Source: CAYULW01 sp964445815
GTDB lineage: Bacteria; Bacteroidota; Bacteroidia; Flavobacteriales_E; Vicingaceae
Assembly: GCA_964445815.1 (NCBI GenBank)
Contig: CAYULW010000007.1
Span: 81,572-145,571, forward strand
Length of the DNA stretch: 64,000 bases
Direction: 5' to 3'
Positions 8,233 through 16,901 of this stretch are shown piece after piece; position 1 is the stretch's first letter; each line of letters starts with the position of its first letter. The translations under genes were made by a program, and so were the position numbers. The notes beneath the pieces were generated by a model, which saw nothing but the letters and a program-made list of their open reading frames with translations, was not told the DNA's origin and ran no database searches.

Positions 8233-9364
8233 TTGGCAATCGTCTATAGTAATATAAATCGTCCGCCTGAACTGAATCTTTTTGAAAAATCATGTATAAA
8301 TCTTCTAATATTCGATCAGGTCGAACAACACCAGACTCCCAGTAATCATTTCCTCCCGAAACATTTAAGCGCTTGTCGTTATTAAAGATCATTCTTTTCT
8401 TGACCGGAGAAAATGAGCTAAATCTTGGGTCGGCCTCTTTCAAATTTTGTAACGACCTTATGGCATTTGTATTGATCCATACATCAGCATCAATGGCCTT
8501 CTCCAAAACAACTTCTATATCAAGCGGCACGCCACTTTCTTTGGAATTTTCCGACCAGAGATAATTGCCGCCGGCATCTTCAAATAAACGTGCTTGGAAA
8601 GATTTTCCACCACCTACAAACCAAGTTCCTTTCCATGGAAATCCCATTAATACCCGAGGCAATCGGGTTTTCTCACTTGCCATTTGACGAATTGAATCGT
8701 ATCGTTTTTCAATGTTATCCAGCTTTTTTTCGGCTTTTTTTTCTTCACCTGTTAACGCAGCAAACACTTTTAGCCAAGATGCTTTACTAATTGGATCCTG
8801 TTCCATGAACTCCGCAATTAGGACTACTTTTTGTCCTAACTCTCTCCACCTTTGGATTTGAGAATAATCTGAAATATCAATGGCAAAGGCGAACGTCACA
8901 TCAACCTGTTCTTCTATCAACTGTTCACTATTGATCTCACGTTCACCAATAGAATGGACATTCCCATTTCTTACCCTATTCTGAAAAGTCTCAGAATAAA
9001 AAAAGTCCAGATTATTTGCTGCAATGATGGTATTGGTTTGGTCAATTGCTTCTAGGTAACCCAAATGCGTTGTTGATGTAATTGCTGCTTTTTTGATCGG
9101 AGTACTTATAAAATGGGTCACTCCATCTATTTTGGGCGCTAATGTTCCCTCAGGGTATAGAACATACTTCTCTCTAAAATCTGAGCCCGAAAATGGATTG
9201 TTTACGGTTATGACAGTATAATCCTCAAAGTGCTCAATTTCAAAATGCGTAGTTCCGTTTTTTAAATCTATTGCAGTATTCTTCTTACTTGGTTGGCAAG
9301 CAAAAAAAAAGAATAGAAGCACAAATGCTATGTAATCGACTTTTATTTTGAATTGGCGTCCCAA
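8225..9364 (-). CDS. btuF: ABC importer substrate-binding lipoprotein (BtuF-like)
   Basis: A 379-residue periplasmic-binding-protein lipoprotein: the signal ends in F-F-F-F-A-C, placing the lipidated Cys near residue 23. The rest has the class III (TroA/BtuF) binding-protein layout, with an N-terminal lobe containing T-S-T-T-H-L-G-Y-L-E-A and Q-V-D-V-T-F-A, a long linking helix with K-A-E-K-K-L-D-N-I-E, and a C-terminal lobe with V-F/V-G-G-G-K-S-F-Q-A-R-L-F-E-D-A-G-G-N. It would deliver the ligand to the BtuC-like permease. The start is TTG at 9364, within the 3' end of the giant repeat-protein gene (22-bp overlap), which implies translational coupling. At 379 residues it is longer than E. 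coli BtuF and closer to Bacteroidota iron-complex binding proteins. Confidence 0.82.
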   Translation of the reverse strand: MGRQFKIKVDYIAFVLLFFFFACQPSKKNTAIDLKNGTTHFEIEHFEDYTVITVNNPFSGSDFREKYVLYPEGTLAPKIDGVTHFISTPIKKAAITSTTHLGYLEAIDQTNTIIAANNLDFFYSETFQNRVRNGNVHSIGEREINSEQLIEEQVDVTFAFAIDISDYSQIQRWRELGQKVVLIAEFMEQDPISKASWLKVFAALTGEEKKAEKKLDNIEKRYDSIRQMASEKTRLPRVLMGFPWKGTWFVGGGKSFQARLFEDAGGNYLWSENSKESGVPLDIEVVLEKAIDADVWINTNAIRSLQNLKEADPRFSSFSPVKKRMIFNNDKRLNVSGGNDYWESGVVRPDRILEDLYMIFQKDSVQADDLYYYRRLPNE

Positions 9365-12300
9365 TCTTCTTTTGAAATATTACTACCGTTCTTGGTATAG
9401 AATACCCCTCCCCATGAATAGAGGGTTTTTTCATAAATATCTACCTCGGTGCCGTTCACCACAATTCTCCGTATTGTGGTACTGTTATTTTTGTTCTCAA
9501 TGATTTCCTCAGTCACTCCCTGAGGATATTTCTCAGCCATACGATCTTGCCTTGGCTTATCTTCTCCCTGATAAAACTCTTCATCTGAGTTTTCCTGACG
9601 TTTTGATTCGGCTTTTGATTCTAATCTTTGATTTTCTTCTAACAAATCTTCCACCTTTTCCTCAATTCGCTCTTGATTTTCTTTGAAATGATCGTTGCGC
9701 TCTTGCTGAAATTGTCTAACCTCAACCTGTTTGTCATCAATCTTTGCTTGATTATCTAAAGTTCGATCTATTCCTTCTTCAGTGTAGCCTTTATTTGTCT
9801 CTTGCCAATCTTTTAATTGTGTTGCGGGAAGATCTCTATTCTCATTTAATTGTTCTTCTGCACGTTCTTGATTGAAGGTAATGATATCTTCTAATTTTTG
9901 CTCATTGTTTTCTTTTGCTTCTAAAATCTTTTCATGATGGTCTGAAGCATTTTCTTTTTCTTGTTCAATGACTTCGGCTATTTCTTCTTCCACCTTTTCC
10001 TTCTTTCCCTCTGTTATTTCTTCGTTTCTATTTTTATTGTATTCCCGAATTTGTTTCGCTAGATCTCCTTCATCTTCATAAGCTTCATTTCGTTCTCTCT
10101 CAGCATTCCTTTCTAACTCTTGTCTAGCATCTGCAATTGCTTTTTCTTTATCTAATATGGCCTCATGGTTTTGCATATAATACTGCTCAGACTCTTCAGG
10201 AGTAAGGGTCATGCTAACAGATACATCCTCTAATTTTTTAAGTGCTTCTAATCGTCTTTCTTCTCCTCTTTCATTATTTTCTCTCTGTATATCAACATAT
10301 TTTTCTTGTGCCTTAACAATCACATCATTCTTATCGCTATTGCGTTTGTCCCACATTTCTTTATAGATACGATCAATTTCTGCCTCTGCGCTGCCATCTA
10401 TTGAAGACCTTGGACCTTCTTTTATTTTAATCGGTTCATCTAATCTTTTTAATTCTTCTTCGCGAGCTAATCTGAGCTTTTCTAATTCCGCTTCAATCAA
10501 TCTCAATTGTTCTTTTGGATAAGTTTCATCAGGCTTAATCTTCAATGCTTGAGTAAAACTGCCTTTTGCCGCACTATAAGCACTCTTTGAAAAGTTAGCA
10601 TCTCCTTCACTGATTAAGCGTGCGTAATTAGTTTCTCTTTGTTTTGCTGCTTGTTTTTCAGCTTCCTCTGCGGCCAATGCAGCAGCCTGCTCAGCTATGA
10701 TGGCATCAATTTCCGCTATCTTATTAGTAGGGTATTCCTCACTCGGCTTAAGACCAAGCGCTAATTCATACTTATTCTTTGCCTCACTATAACTCCCATT
10801 ATTAAATGCCTGATCGCCTTCTGCAATTGCTGTTTGATATGCTTCAGCATTTCTGGCTTCTCTTTCTCTAGCTAAACGTCTTTCTTCCTCTTTTGCTGCC
10901 TTTTCCGCAAGAATTCGGTCTATTTCTGCGATCTGATCTGAAGGATAAGACTCAGACGGTTTGTAGGTCTGTGCTTCCTGATACCTTGATCTTGCCTGTT
11001 CCCAAGCTTTAGAAGAAAATGCATTATCCGCTGAAACAATCAACTCCTGATATTTAGCATTTCTTTCTGCCAAAGCTTCTTCTTCGGCCGCTTTATTGGT
11101 TTCAATAAGTGCCTCTATTTCTGCAATCTTATTCTTTGGGTAATCTTCATCTGGCTTAACTGTACTCGCCTCACGAAAGGCCGTTAGCGCATCATTCAAC
11201 TGATTGGCAGCCAAGGCCTGATCGCCTTTCTCTAAGGCCATCAAATAATCTTGTTCCAATTTGGCCAACCTAGCTGCTTCCTCTGCAGCCGCAGCTTCTT
11301 CCTGCTGTTGTAAGGCGATTTCAGCTTTTTTATCATCAATCAATCCCAATTGTGATTGCGGGTAAGTTTCTGCAGGCTTCAGACTAAGTGCTTTTAAATA
11401 GGCCTTCTCCGCAGTATCATAATCATTAGAATTAAACGCTTGATCACCTTCTGCAATCGCAGCATTATAATCCTCATCTAATTTAGCCAATCTGGCTGCT
11501 TCCTCTGCAGCTGCAGCTTCTTCTTGCTGTTGCAAGGCAATTTCAGCTTTTTTATCATCAATCAATCCCAATTGTGATTGCGGATAGGTTTCTGCCGGTT
11601 TCAGACTTAATGCTTTTAAGTACGCTTTTTCTGCAACATCATAATCAGCGGAATTAAATGCCTGATCACCCTCTGCAATTGCAGTATTATAATCTTCATC
11701 TAGTTTAGCTGCTTGCTCAGCAGCAGCCAACTCACTTGCTTTATTATCTATCGCAACTAATTGTTCATTCGGATAGCTTTCTTCCGGTTTAACAGCTGAC
11801 GCTTCAATGTATTTGGCTTTGGCATTTCCAAAATCCTGATTATTAAAGAACTCATCGGCTTCCTGAATGAGTGCTTGGTATTTTTGATCTATCGCTGCTT
11901 GCTGCTCAGCCGCCGACAATTCTGCTCTTTTAGTATCTATTGCCGCCAATTGCGATTGGGGGTAAGTTTCTTCAGGTTTTAAAGATAGCGCCTTACCATA
12001 TGCGGTTTCGGCCTTATCCAAATCATTTGCATTAAACGCATCATCTCCCTCTTTAACAGCAGCCTCATAATCAGCCTGAAGTTTCTCTGCAGCTTCTTGT
12101 TGCAATCTTATTTCTTCTTCTTTTGCTGCCAATTCCGAAAGCTTAGCATCTATCTCGCTTATCTTATCTTTAGGGTACTGTTCGTTAGGTTTAATGGAAG
12201 ATGCTTCTTGATATTTAGATTTGGCTTCCTCAAATGATTCTGAGGCCATCAGTTCATCTGCTTTTCCAATGGCTTCACCATAAGCTTCTTCTTGTTCAGC

Positions 12301-15090
12301 TGCATCAGCTAATGTTGTATTAATTTCCTCAATCTTTCCTTTAGGATAGGACTCTTCTGATTTCAAAGTCAGTGCCGATTGGTAATCTGATCGGGCTGCT
12401 TCCAAATTCCCTTCTGAATATGCAGCATCTGCTTTTGCAATTAAAGCATCATAGTCTTTTTGCAACTGTGCTAAACGCTCTTCTTCTGCCTTTTCAGCTT
12501 CTAGTTTAAGCTTTAGTTCTTCTACCTCTTTTATCTTATCCTTAGGGTACTGTTCTTCAGGCTTTAGATGACTCGCTTCAGTATAAGCATTCAGCGCTTC
12601 TTCTAAACTTTGTTTGCTAAGTGCTGCATCAGCCTTGCTAATTGCTGCCTGGTAATCCGCTTCTAATTTCTCAGCTGCAGCTTTTGCCTCTGCTAACTCA
12701 TTTTCTTTTGTCTGAATGGCTGCCAACTGATCTTTTGGATAAGTCTCTTCCGGTTTCAGGTCTCCTGCTTTAGTATATGCCGACTTGGCGCCTTCTAAAT
12801 CTTCGGCTGCAAACTTTTGATCTCCCTCTTTAATTGCTGCCTGATAATCAGCTTCCAGTTGCTCTGCTGCAGCAGCAGCCTCTGCTAACTCTTTTTCTTT
12901 TGCATCTACAGCCGCCAATTGATCTTTAGGGTACTGTTCTTTAGCTTTTAAAGATAAAGCTGCATTGTATGCCTCCCTTGCCCCTTTGAAATCTTCAGAT
13001 GCAAACTTTGCATCTCCATCCTTTATGGCAGTTTGATAATCGGCTTCTAATTTTGCAGCGGCTTCCTCTGCTGCTTTCAGTTCTTCACGTTTTTTATCAA
13101 TCTCGGCCAACTGAGATTGAGGATATGTTTCTTCCGGTTTAAATGATAAAGCCTTGGCATATGCTGCTTCTGCCTTGTCTAAATCTTCTACACCAAAAGC
13201 CGCATCTCCCTCCTCAACTGCATCTGCATAATTTTTCTCTTTTTCAGCTTCAGCAGCTACCAAGCCATCTATTTCCTTCAATTTATCTTGAGGATATTGC
13301 TCAGTTGGTTTTAAGCCACTTGCTTTCAGGTATGCCGCCTTAGCCCCTTCGTAATTAGATTTGGCCAAAGCCTGATCTCCTTCAGTAATGGCCGATTGGT
13401 ATTCCTCGTTCTGCTTTTGAAGATCAAGTACAATAGTTTCTATTTCACCCAACTTATCTTTAGGGTACTGTTCGTTTGGCTTAATTGAAAGGGCCTCGTT
13501 AAACGCCTGCTTCGCTCCCTCATAATCTTGACTAGCCATCGCTTGATCTCCATTAGAAATCGCTGTATTATACTGTTCATCTTTTGCAGCAAGATCTGCT
13601 AAAACACCATCTATTTCTTTCAGTTTATCTTTAGGGTACTGTTCAGTAGGTTTCAATTTTGCCGCCTCAGTATAAGCGTTTTTAGCCGCATCATAATCCT
13701 CAGCAGCTAATGCTTTATCCGCTATTTTTACTTTTTCCAGATATTCTTTTTCTTTAGCTTGTGCATCTGCTAAAAACTGATCAATTTCTTTGATCTTATT
13801 CTTGGGATAATCTTCAGTTGGCTTGATCTGTGAAGCTGACTGAAAAGCCGTTTTTGCTTCTTCGTACTTATTAGCCGCCAAAGCTTGATCTCCTTGTTCT
13901 ATTGCTGCTAAATAATCTTGTTGTTTTTTGGCTTCTTCGGCCATCATTCCCTCTACCTTAGCTATCTGATCTGTCGGATATTGTTCTCCCGGCTTAATGG
14001 ACAAGGCACTCTGATAATGCGTTTTTGCCTTCTCAAATTCACTGGCTGCTAAGGCGTCATCCCCCGCCTTAATGGCTGTATTGTATTCTTGTTCTTTGGC
14101 TTCTCTTTTCGACAATATATCATTAATCTCTGCCAGCTTATTCTTAGGGTAAGATTCATTCGGCTTATGTTGGCTTGCCTCTTCAAATGCTGATTTAGCT
14201 GTATTCAAATCATTCGCCTTAAGCGCATTGTCTCCTTTTTCTATCGCCGCTAAATAATCTTGTTCTGCCTTCGCTTCATTTGCAATTCTAGCTTGTAAAG
14301 ATTTAATTTTGACTTTTGGAGCTTCTTCATCAGGTTTATAACCCGAAGCTCTTTGATACTCAGCGATTGCAGTCGCCAAATCGTCACTTGCCTCTGCAGC
14401 CTCTGCAGCAGCAATAGCATCATTGTATTTTTTATTGGTTTCACGGATTTTTATCAGCTTGGTCTCCAATTCTGCCAATTGAAAAGTAGGGTAAGATTCC
14501 AGTGGCATTAAAGCTGCTGCTTTTTTGTATTCTTGCTCCGCTTTCTCCCATTCTTCATCTGAAAAGGCTTTGTCAGCAATTTTTATGGCTGCGTCGTATT
14601 CTTTTTGCTTCTCCTTTTCTCTTTCTGCCTCGGCCTCTTTTTTTGCAAGGTAGTCGCTTGTTAATTTCTTTAAGGCCGACTGCATGGACTTTGTGTGATT
14701 GGCATCTGCACTAAAATCTCCAAACTCAGGATCAAATGCGATCTTTCCAATAGGCTTATCTAATATAGAATAGTTAAGACCTTCTATCTTTGGAAAAATC
14801 TCGACCTCAGCCGGATAATAATAGGCTTTCCCTTCTTCGGAACCCATATTATTGGTATTCACTTCCAGTTTCTTTGTCACCAAGCCAATACCCGTTACTG
14901 TTATGGTATATACGCCGTTTGGCTTAAGCAAGATATCTGCTCTTCCTTTTGCATCCGTTTTGACATCATCAATGACATGACCATTTTGAAAGACTTGAAT
15001 ACGCGCTCCACTCATCCTTTTCCCCTCATTAGTAACAGTGTACTCCATTATTAGGTCACTCTGCGCATAAGAGGCAAGGCCACTCAACAA
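9343..15090 (-). CDS. Giant secreted protein with 22 TPR-like repeats and charged coiled-coil tail
   Basis: At least 1,915 residues. Visible parts: a signal peptide; a carboxypeptidase-regulatory-like beta domain (about residues 15-80); 22 repeats of about 62 residues (about 164-1539), each with A-I-x-x-G-D-x-A, an A-x-x-x-Y-x-x-A helix and L-K-P-x-E-x-Y-P ending in a K-I-x-E-I-D helix; a highly charged Glu/Lys/Arg/Gln-rich coiled-coil region (about 1540-1860); and a short C-terminal domain with I-V-V-N-G-T-E-V and Y-S-W-G-G-V-F-Y. The repeats look like TPR pairs joined by Ala/Glu-rich helices. No catalytic motif and no T9SS signal is seen, so a periplasmic or envelope scaffold is likely. The first recognised start, TTG at 15090, cuts the signal peptide: the frame continues upstream to 15132 with K-R-L-I-R-H-I-L-F-S-L-F, so the real start is probably CTG (15120) or ATT (15129). 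It overlaps btuF. Function unknown. Confidence 0.8.
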   Translation of the reverse strand: MLSGLASYAQSDLIMEYTVTNEGKRMSGARIQVFQNGHVIDDVKTDAKGRADILLKPNGVYTITVTGIGLVTKKLEVNTNNMGSEEGKAYYYPAEVEIFPKIEGLNYSILDKPIGKIAFDPEFGDFSADANHTKSMQSALKKLTSDYLAKKEAEAEREKEKQKEYDAAIKIADKAFSDEEWEKAEQEYKKAAALMPLESYPTFQLAELETKLIKIRETNKKYNDAIAAAEAAEASDDLATAIAEYQRASGYKPDEEAPKVKIKSLQARIANEAKAEQDYLAAIEKGDNALKANDLNTAKSAFEEASQHKPNESYPKNKLAEINDILSKREAKEQEYNTAIKAGDDALAASEFEKAKTHYQSALSIKPGEQYPTDQIAKVEGMMAEEAKKQQDYLAAIEQGDQALAANKYEEAKTAFQSASQIKPTEDYPKNKIKEIDQFLADAQAKEKEYLEKVKIADKALAAEDYDAAKNAYTEAAKLKPTEQYPKDKLKEIDGVLADLAAKDEQYNTAISNGDQAMASQDYEGAKQAFNEALSIKPNEQYPKDKLGEIETIVLDLQKQNEEYQSAITEGDQALAKSNYEGAKAAYLKASGLKPTEQYPQDKLKEIDGLVAAEAEKEKNYADAVEEGDAAFGVEDLDKAEAAYAKALSFKPEETYPQSQLAEIDKKREELKAAEEAAAKLEADYQTAIKDGDAKFASEDFKGAREAYNAALSLKAKEQYPKDQLAAVDAKEKELAEAAAAAEQLEADYQAAIKEGDQKFAAEDLEGAKSAYTKAGDLKPEETYPKDQLAAIQTKENELAEAKAAAEKLEADYQAAISKADAALSKQSLEEALNAYTEASHLKPEEQYPKDKIKEVEELKLKLEAEKAEEERLAQLQKDYDALIAKADAAYSEGNLEAARSDYQSALTLKSEESYPKGKIEEINTTLADAAEQEEAYGEAIGKADELMASESFEEAKSKYQEASSIKPNEQYPKDKISEIDAKLSELAAKEEEIRLQQEAAEKLQADYEAAVKEGDDAFNANDLDKAETAYGKALSLKPEETYPQSQLAAIDTKRAELSAAEQQAAIDQKYQALIQEADEFFNNQDFGNAKAKYIEASAVKPEESYPNEQLVAIDNKASELAAAEQAAKLDEDYNTAIAEGDQAFNSADYDVAEKAYLKALSLKPAETYPQSQLGLIDDKKAEIALQQQEEAAAAEEAARLAKLDEDYNAAIAEGDQAFNSNDYDTAEKAYLKALSLKPAETYPQSQLGLIDDKKAEIALQQQEEAAAAEEAARLAKLEQDYLMALEKGDQALAANQLNDALTAFREASTVKPDEDYPKNKIAEIEALIETNKAAEEEALAERNAKYQELIVSADNAFSSKAWEQARSRYQEAQTYKPSESYPSDQIAEIDRILAEKAAKEEERRLAREREARNAEAYQTAIAEGDQAFNNGSYSEAKNKYELALGLKPSEEYPTNKIAEIDAIIAEQAAALAAEEAEKQAAKQRETNYARLISEGDANFSKSAYSAAKGSFTQALKIKPDETYPKEQLRLIEAELEKLRLAREEELKRLDEPIKIKEGPRSSIDGSAEAEIDRIYKEMWDKRNSDKNDVIVKAQEKYVDIQRENNERGEERRLEALKKLEDVSVSMTLTPEESEQYYMQNHEAILDKEKAIADARQELERNAERERNEAYEDEGDLAKQIREYNKNRNEEITEGKKEKVEEEIAEVIEQEKENASDHHEKILEAKENNEQKLEDIITFNQERAEEQLNENRDLPATQLKDWQETNKGYTEEGIDRTLDNQAKIDDKQVEVRQFQQERNDHFKENQERIEEKVEDLLEENQRLESKAESKRQENSDEEFYQGEDKPRQDRMAEKYPQGVTEEIIENKNNSTTIRRIVVNGTEVDIYEKTLYSWGGVFYTKNGSNISKEDWDANSK
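10474..14601 (-). repeat. 22-unit protein-coding repeat array (about 62 codons each)
   Basis: Within the giant gene the element P-x-E-x-Y-P recurs 21 times and once in a degenerate form (P-D-E-E-A-P, second unit). Unit length ranges from about 54 to 74 codons because the Ala/Glu-rich linker varies. Most copies are diverged at DNA level, so this is an old array with some recent duplication. Confidence 0.85.
11257..11700 (-). repeat. Two near-identical 222-bp tandem units inside the giant gene
   Basis: Copy 1 is 11479-11700 and copy 2 is 11257-11478. Each encodes 74 residues, from D-E-D-Y-N to the Ala/Glu-rich linker ending L-A-K-L. The two protein copies differ at only three positions (T/A, A/N, V/T); the DNA differs mostly at third codon positions. 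This is the youngest duplication in the array. Confidence 0.85.
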
Positions 15091-15130
15091 AAAAAGGCTA
15101 AATAAGATATGTCTAATCAGTCGCTTAATA

Positions 15131-15160
15131 CTAAAGTAAATTTAGTGTTATCCAAACAAA
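15131..15160 (-). promoter_or_regulatory. Putative Bacteroidota-type promoter for the giant repeat gene
   Basis: On the minus strand TTTG (15157-15160) is followed after 18 bp by TACTTTAG (15131-15138), close to the Bacteroidota consensus TTTG-N~19-TAnnTTTG with one mismatch. It lies in the only sizeable gap (102 bp) of the B12 locus. A transcript from here would begin close to the CTG at 15120 and could express the giant gene and btuFCD apart from the riboswitch. Confidence 0.35.
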
Positions 15161-15192
15161 CAAATATCGGAAAAGCAGACCAAATTCACGCT

Positions 15193-15879
15193 TTATCCTG
15201 AGTATATCTCAACGAATTGAAAAGCAGAAACGTATTGATCATGTTGATATTCTTTTTTTACCCTTTCCCCCAATTTAACTTTTAAAGGCAACTTGAAGAT
15301 TGGACCATCGTAACAAAAACTATGGTACTCTCCATTTTCACCACAAGGATCAATCTCAAGAGGTAATTTTCTAAGCCATTTTTTATCTATGGTTTTTCCA
15401 AGAAATTCGGATGATAATTTTTGAGCATCTATACAGCAAGTTATGCTCTTAAACCCAGCTTCAACAAACTTCTTAATGAGCTCTTTTGTATCTTCTTTCC
15501 ATAGGGGAAAGAGTGCTTCTGCATACACTTTTGCAAGCTGTTGCTCACGGTAAATTTTTAAATCTTCTAAGAAAATATCCCCGAAAGCGAAATGATGGAT
15601 GCCCTCATTTTGAAATTCTCTTATTTGTTTTTCCATAGCCTCTTCATAGGCTGAATATGAAGCCTCTTGATACTCTACAAATGTGATAGGTATACCTATT
15701 GACTTACTTTGCTCAACGAGCAATTCTTTTCTTACCCCATGCATACTCACCCGTTGTGTAGCGCTATTTAAAGAGGTCAACAAGTGGCAGACCTGAATAT
15801 TATCATCTGCTAATAATCGCTGCAAGGCCATCGAGGAATCCTTTCCACCACTCCACACCATAACGACTTTTTGTCTCAT
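15193..15879 (-). CDS. DUF71/COG2102 PP-loop ATPase (diphthine-ammonia ligase family, B12-linked clade)
   Basis: A 228-residue adenine-nucleotide alpha-hydrolase-fold enzyme. The PP-loop S-G-G-K-D-S is at residues 10-15, followed by the family motifs M-H-G-V-R, F-G-D-I-F-L-E-D-L, P-L-W and near the C-terminus G-E-N-G-E-Y-H-S-F. In archaea and eukaryotes the family makes diphthamide; bacteria lack diphthamide, and comparative genomics (de Crecy-Lagard and colleagues) assigned a DUF71 branch to B12 salvage because it sits with btu genes. This copy fits: its ATG overlaps the BtuG-like lipoprotein gene by 4 bp (ATGA) inside a riboswitch-led btu locus. The reaction is still unproven; an amidation or hydrolysis step on a corrinoid is the inference. 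Confidence 0.82.
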   Translation of the reverse strand: MRQKVVMVWSGGKDSSMALQRLLADDNIQVCHLLTSLNSATQRVSMHGVRKELLVEQSKSIGIPITFVEYQEASYSAYEEAMEKQIREFQNEGIHHFAFGDIFLEDLKIYREQQLAKVYAEALFPLWKEDTKELIKKFVEAGFKSITCCIDAQKLSSEFLGKTIDKKWLRKLPLEIDPCGENGEYHSFCYDGPIFKLPLKVKLGERVKKEYQHDQYVSAFQFVEIYSG

Positions 15880-16901
15880 CTGAAAAAGAAATGACCGGGT
15901 ATTATACCTGTTCGAAACGCATGTATCTCTTGTGCGTTTTTATCGTAACGGTATATGACGCCAGATTGAACATAGTCAATGGCATCACTGACATAAATCT
16001 CTTCTTTACTCCGATCAACACCAAGGGAATAAAAAAGTCTATTCCCTCGAGAAATAAAAGGCTGATTAGACAAAACCGTATCCCCTATTGAAAATTTATA
16101 AACGTCCTTATTTAAATAATAAATCACCTTTGGGTTACTACTCAGCTCCAGATCTGATATACTCTGGTTATAATCCGATATTTCTAAGCGCTTAACTACC
16201 CGATCTGTTAAGCCATCAATTTGAATCACAGCAGGAAAAGAAGAGCTACTGCCGGAGCAAGCTACCCATATTCGCCCGGAATCATCTTTAAGAATACTAT
16301 TGGGATTAGCATTGGTTGGAATCTTTCGAATTAATGAATCTTTAGCAGCATCAATAACTAAAACTTGATTGCTGTCCATGTTGCAAACGAAAACCTTACC
16401 ATTCGAATAGGTCATTTCTTCTGTCCAACCGGAAATATCTAGCTGCTTAACTATTGCGTAGTTTATCAAATCAATCTTGTACAATTTGTCTTCATAAAGG
16501 TCAGATACATAAGCTAAACCATTTCCTATGGGTTGTATATATCGGGGAGAATTCAAGCCGGTTATCTGAGCAATGGATTGAAAGTTAACTTTATCGAGTA
16601 CCTCGATTTTGCTTGAATTGTTGACTACTACATAATAGCGATTGGCGTATTCTATCATTGACTGTGCGACATCTCCTAAAGGCCGACCTTGATTATTAGC
16701 CAGAAAGAGCTTCTTTTTTACTGATAGGTCAGCCGAATTATAAGCATCTATGCTGGCATTACCCGTTCTAAAATTTCCTTCATTTAAGATAATGACATCT
16801 GCTGAGCCTAATTCCTGAGGCTCGTTTTCTTCTTTCTCTTTGCAGGCCAATAAAAAGAGAAGAATCAGAATAAACAGGTAAGCGCTTTTATTTAAATGCA
16901 T
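15876..16901 (-). CDS. YncE-like beta-propeller lipoprotein, probable BtuG-type surface B12-binding protein
   Basis: A 341-residue lipoprotein with lipobox L-L-A-C (Cys20), followed by an acidic K-E-K-E-E-N-E stretch of the sort that directs Bacteroidota lipoproteins to the cell surface. The rest is built of beta-propeller blades: repeated V-Y/V-V-V-N-N-S, A-Y-V-S-D-L, V-F-V-C-N-M-D-S-N-Q-V-L-V-I-D and I-W-V-A-C-S-G-S, as in YncE/DUF5074 proteins. In Bacteroides thetaiotaomicron BtuG, a surface lipoprotein of this shape, binds cobalamin and caps BtuB. Here the gene follows the BtuB-like receptor with a 14-bp overlap, the same arrangement. Function by homology and context; binding residues were not identified. 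Confidence 0.72.
   Translation of the reverse strand: MHLNKSAYLFILILLFLLACKEKEENEPQELGSADVIILNEGNFRTGNASIDAYNSADLSVKKKLFLANNQGRPLGDVAQSMIEYANRYYVVVNNSSKIEVLDKVNFQSIAQITGLNSPRYIQPIGNGLAYVSDLYEDKLYKIDLINYAIVKQLDISGWTEEMTYSNGKVFVCNMDSNQVLVIDAAKDSLIRKIPTNANPNSILKDDSGRIWVACSGSSSSFPAVIQIDGLTDRVVKRLEISDYNQSISDLELSSNPKVIYYLNKDVYKFSIGDTVLSNQPFISRGNRLFYSLGVDRSKEEIYVSDAIDYVQSGVIYRYDKNAQEIHAFRTGIIPGHFFFR

Noticed and set aside
10474..14601. CRISPR-like or satellite repeat array
   Set aside because: The repeats are in frame, 160-220 bp long and diverged at third positions; they encode TPR-like protein units, with no spacers or cas genes.
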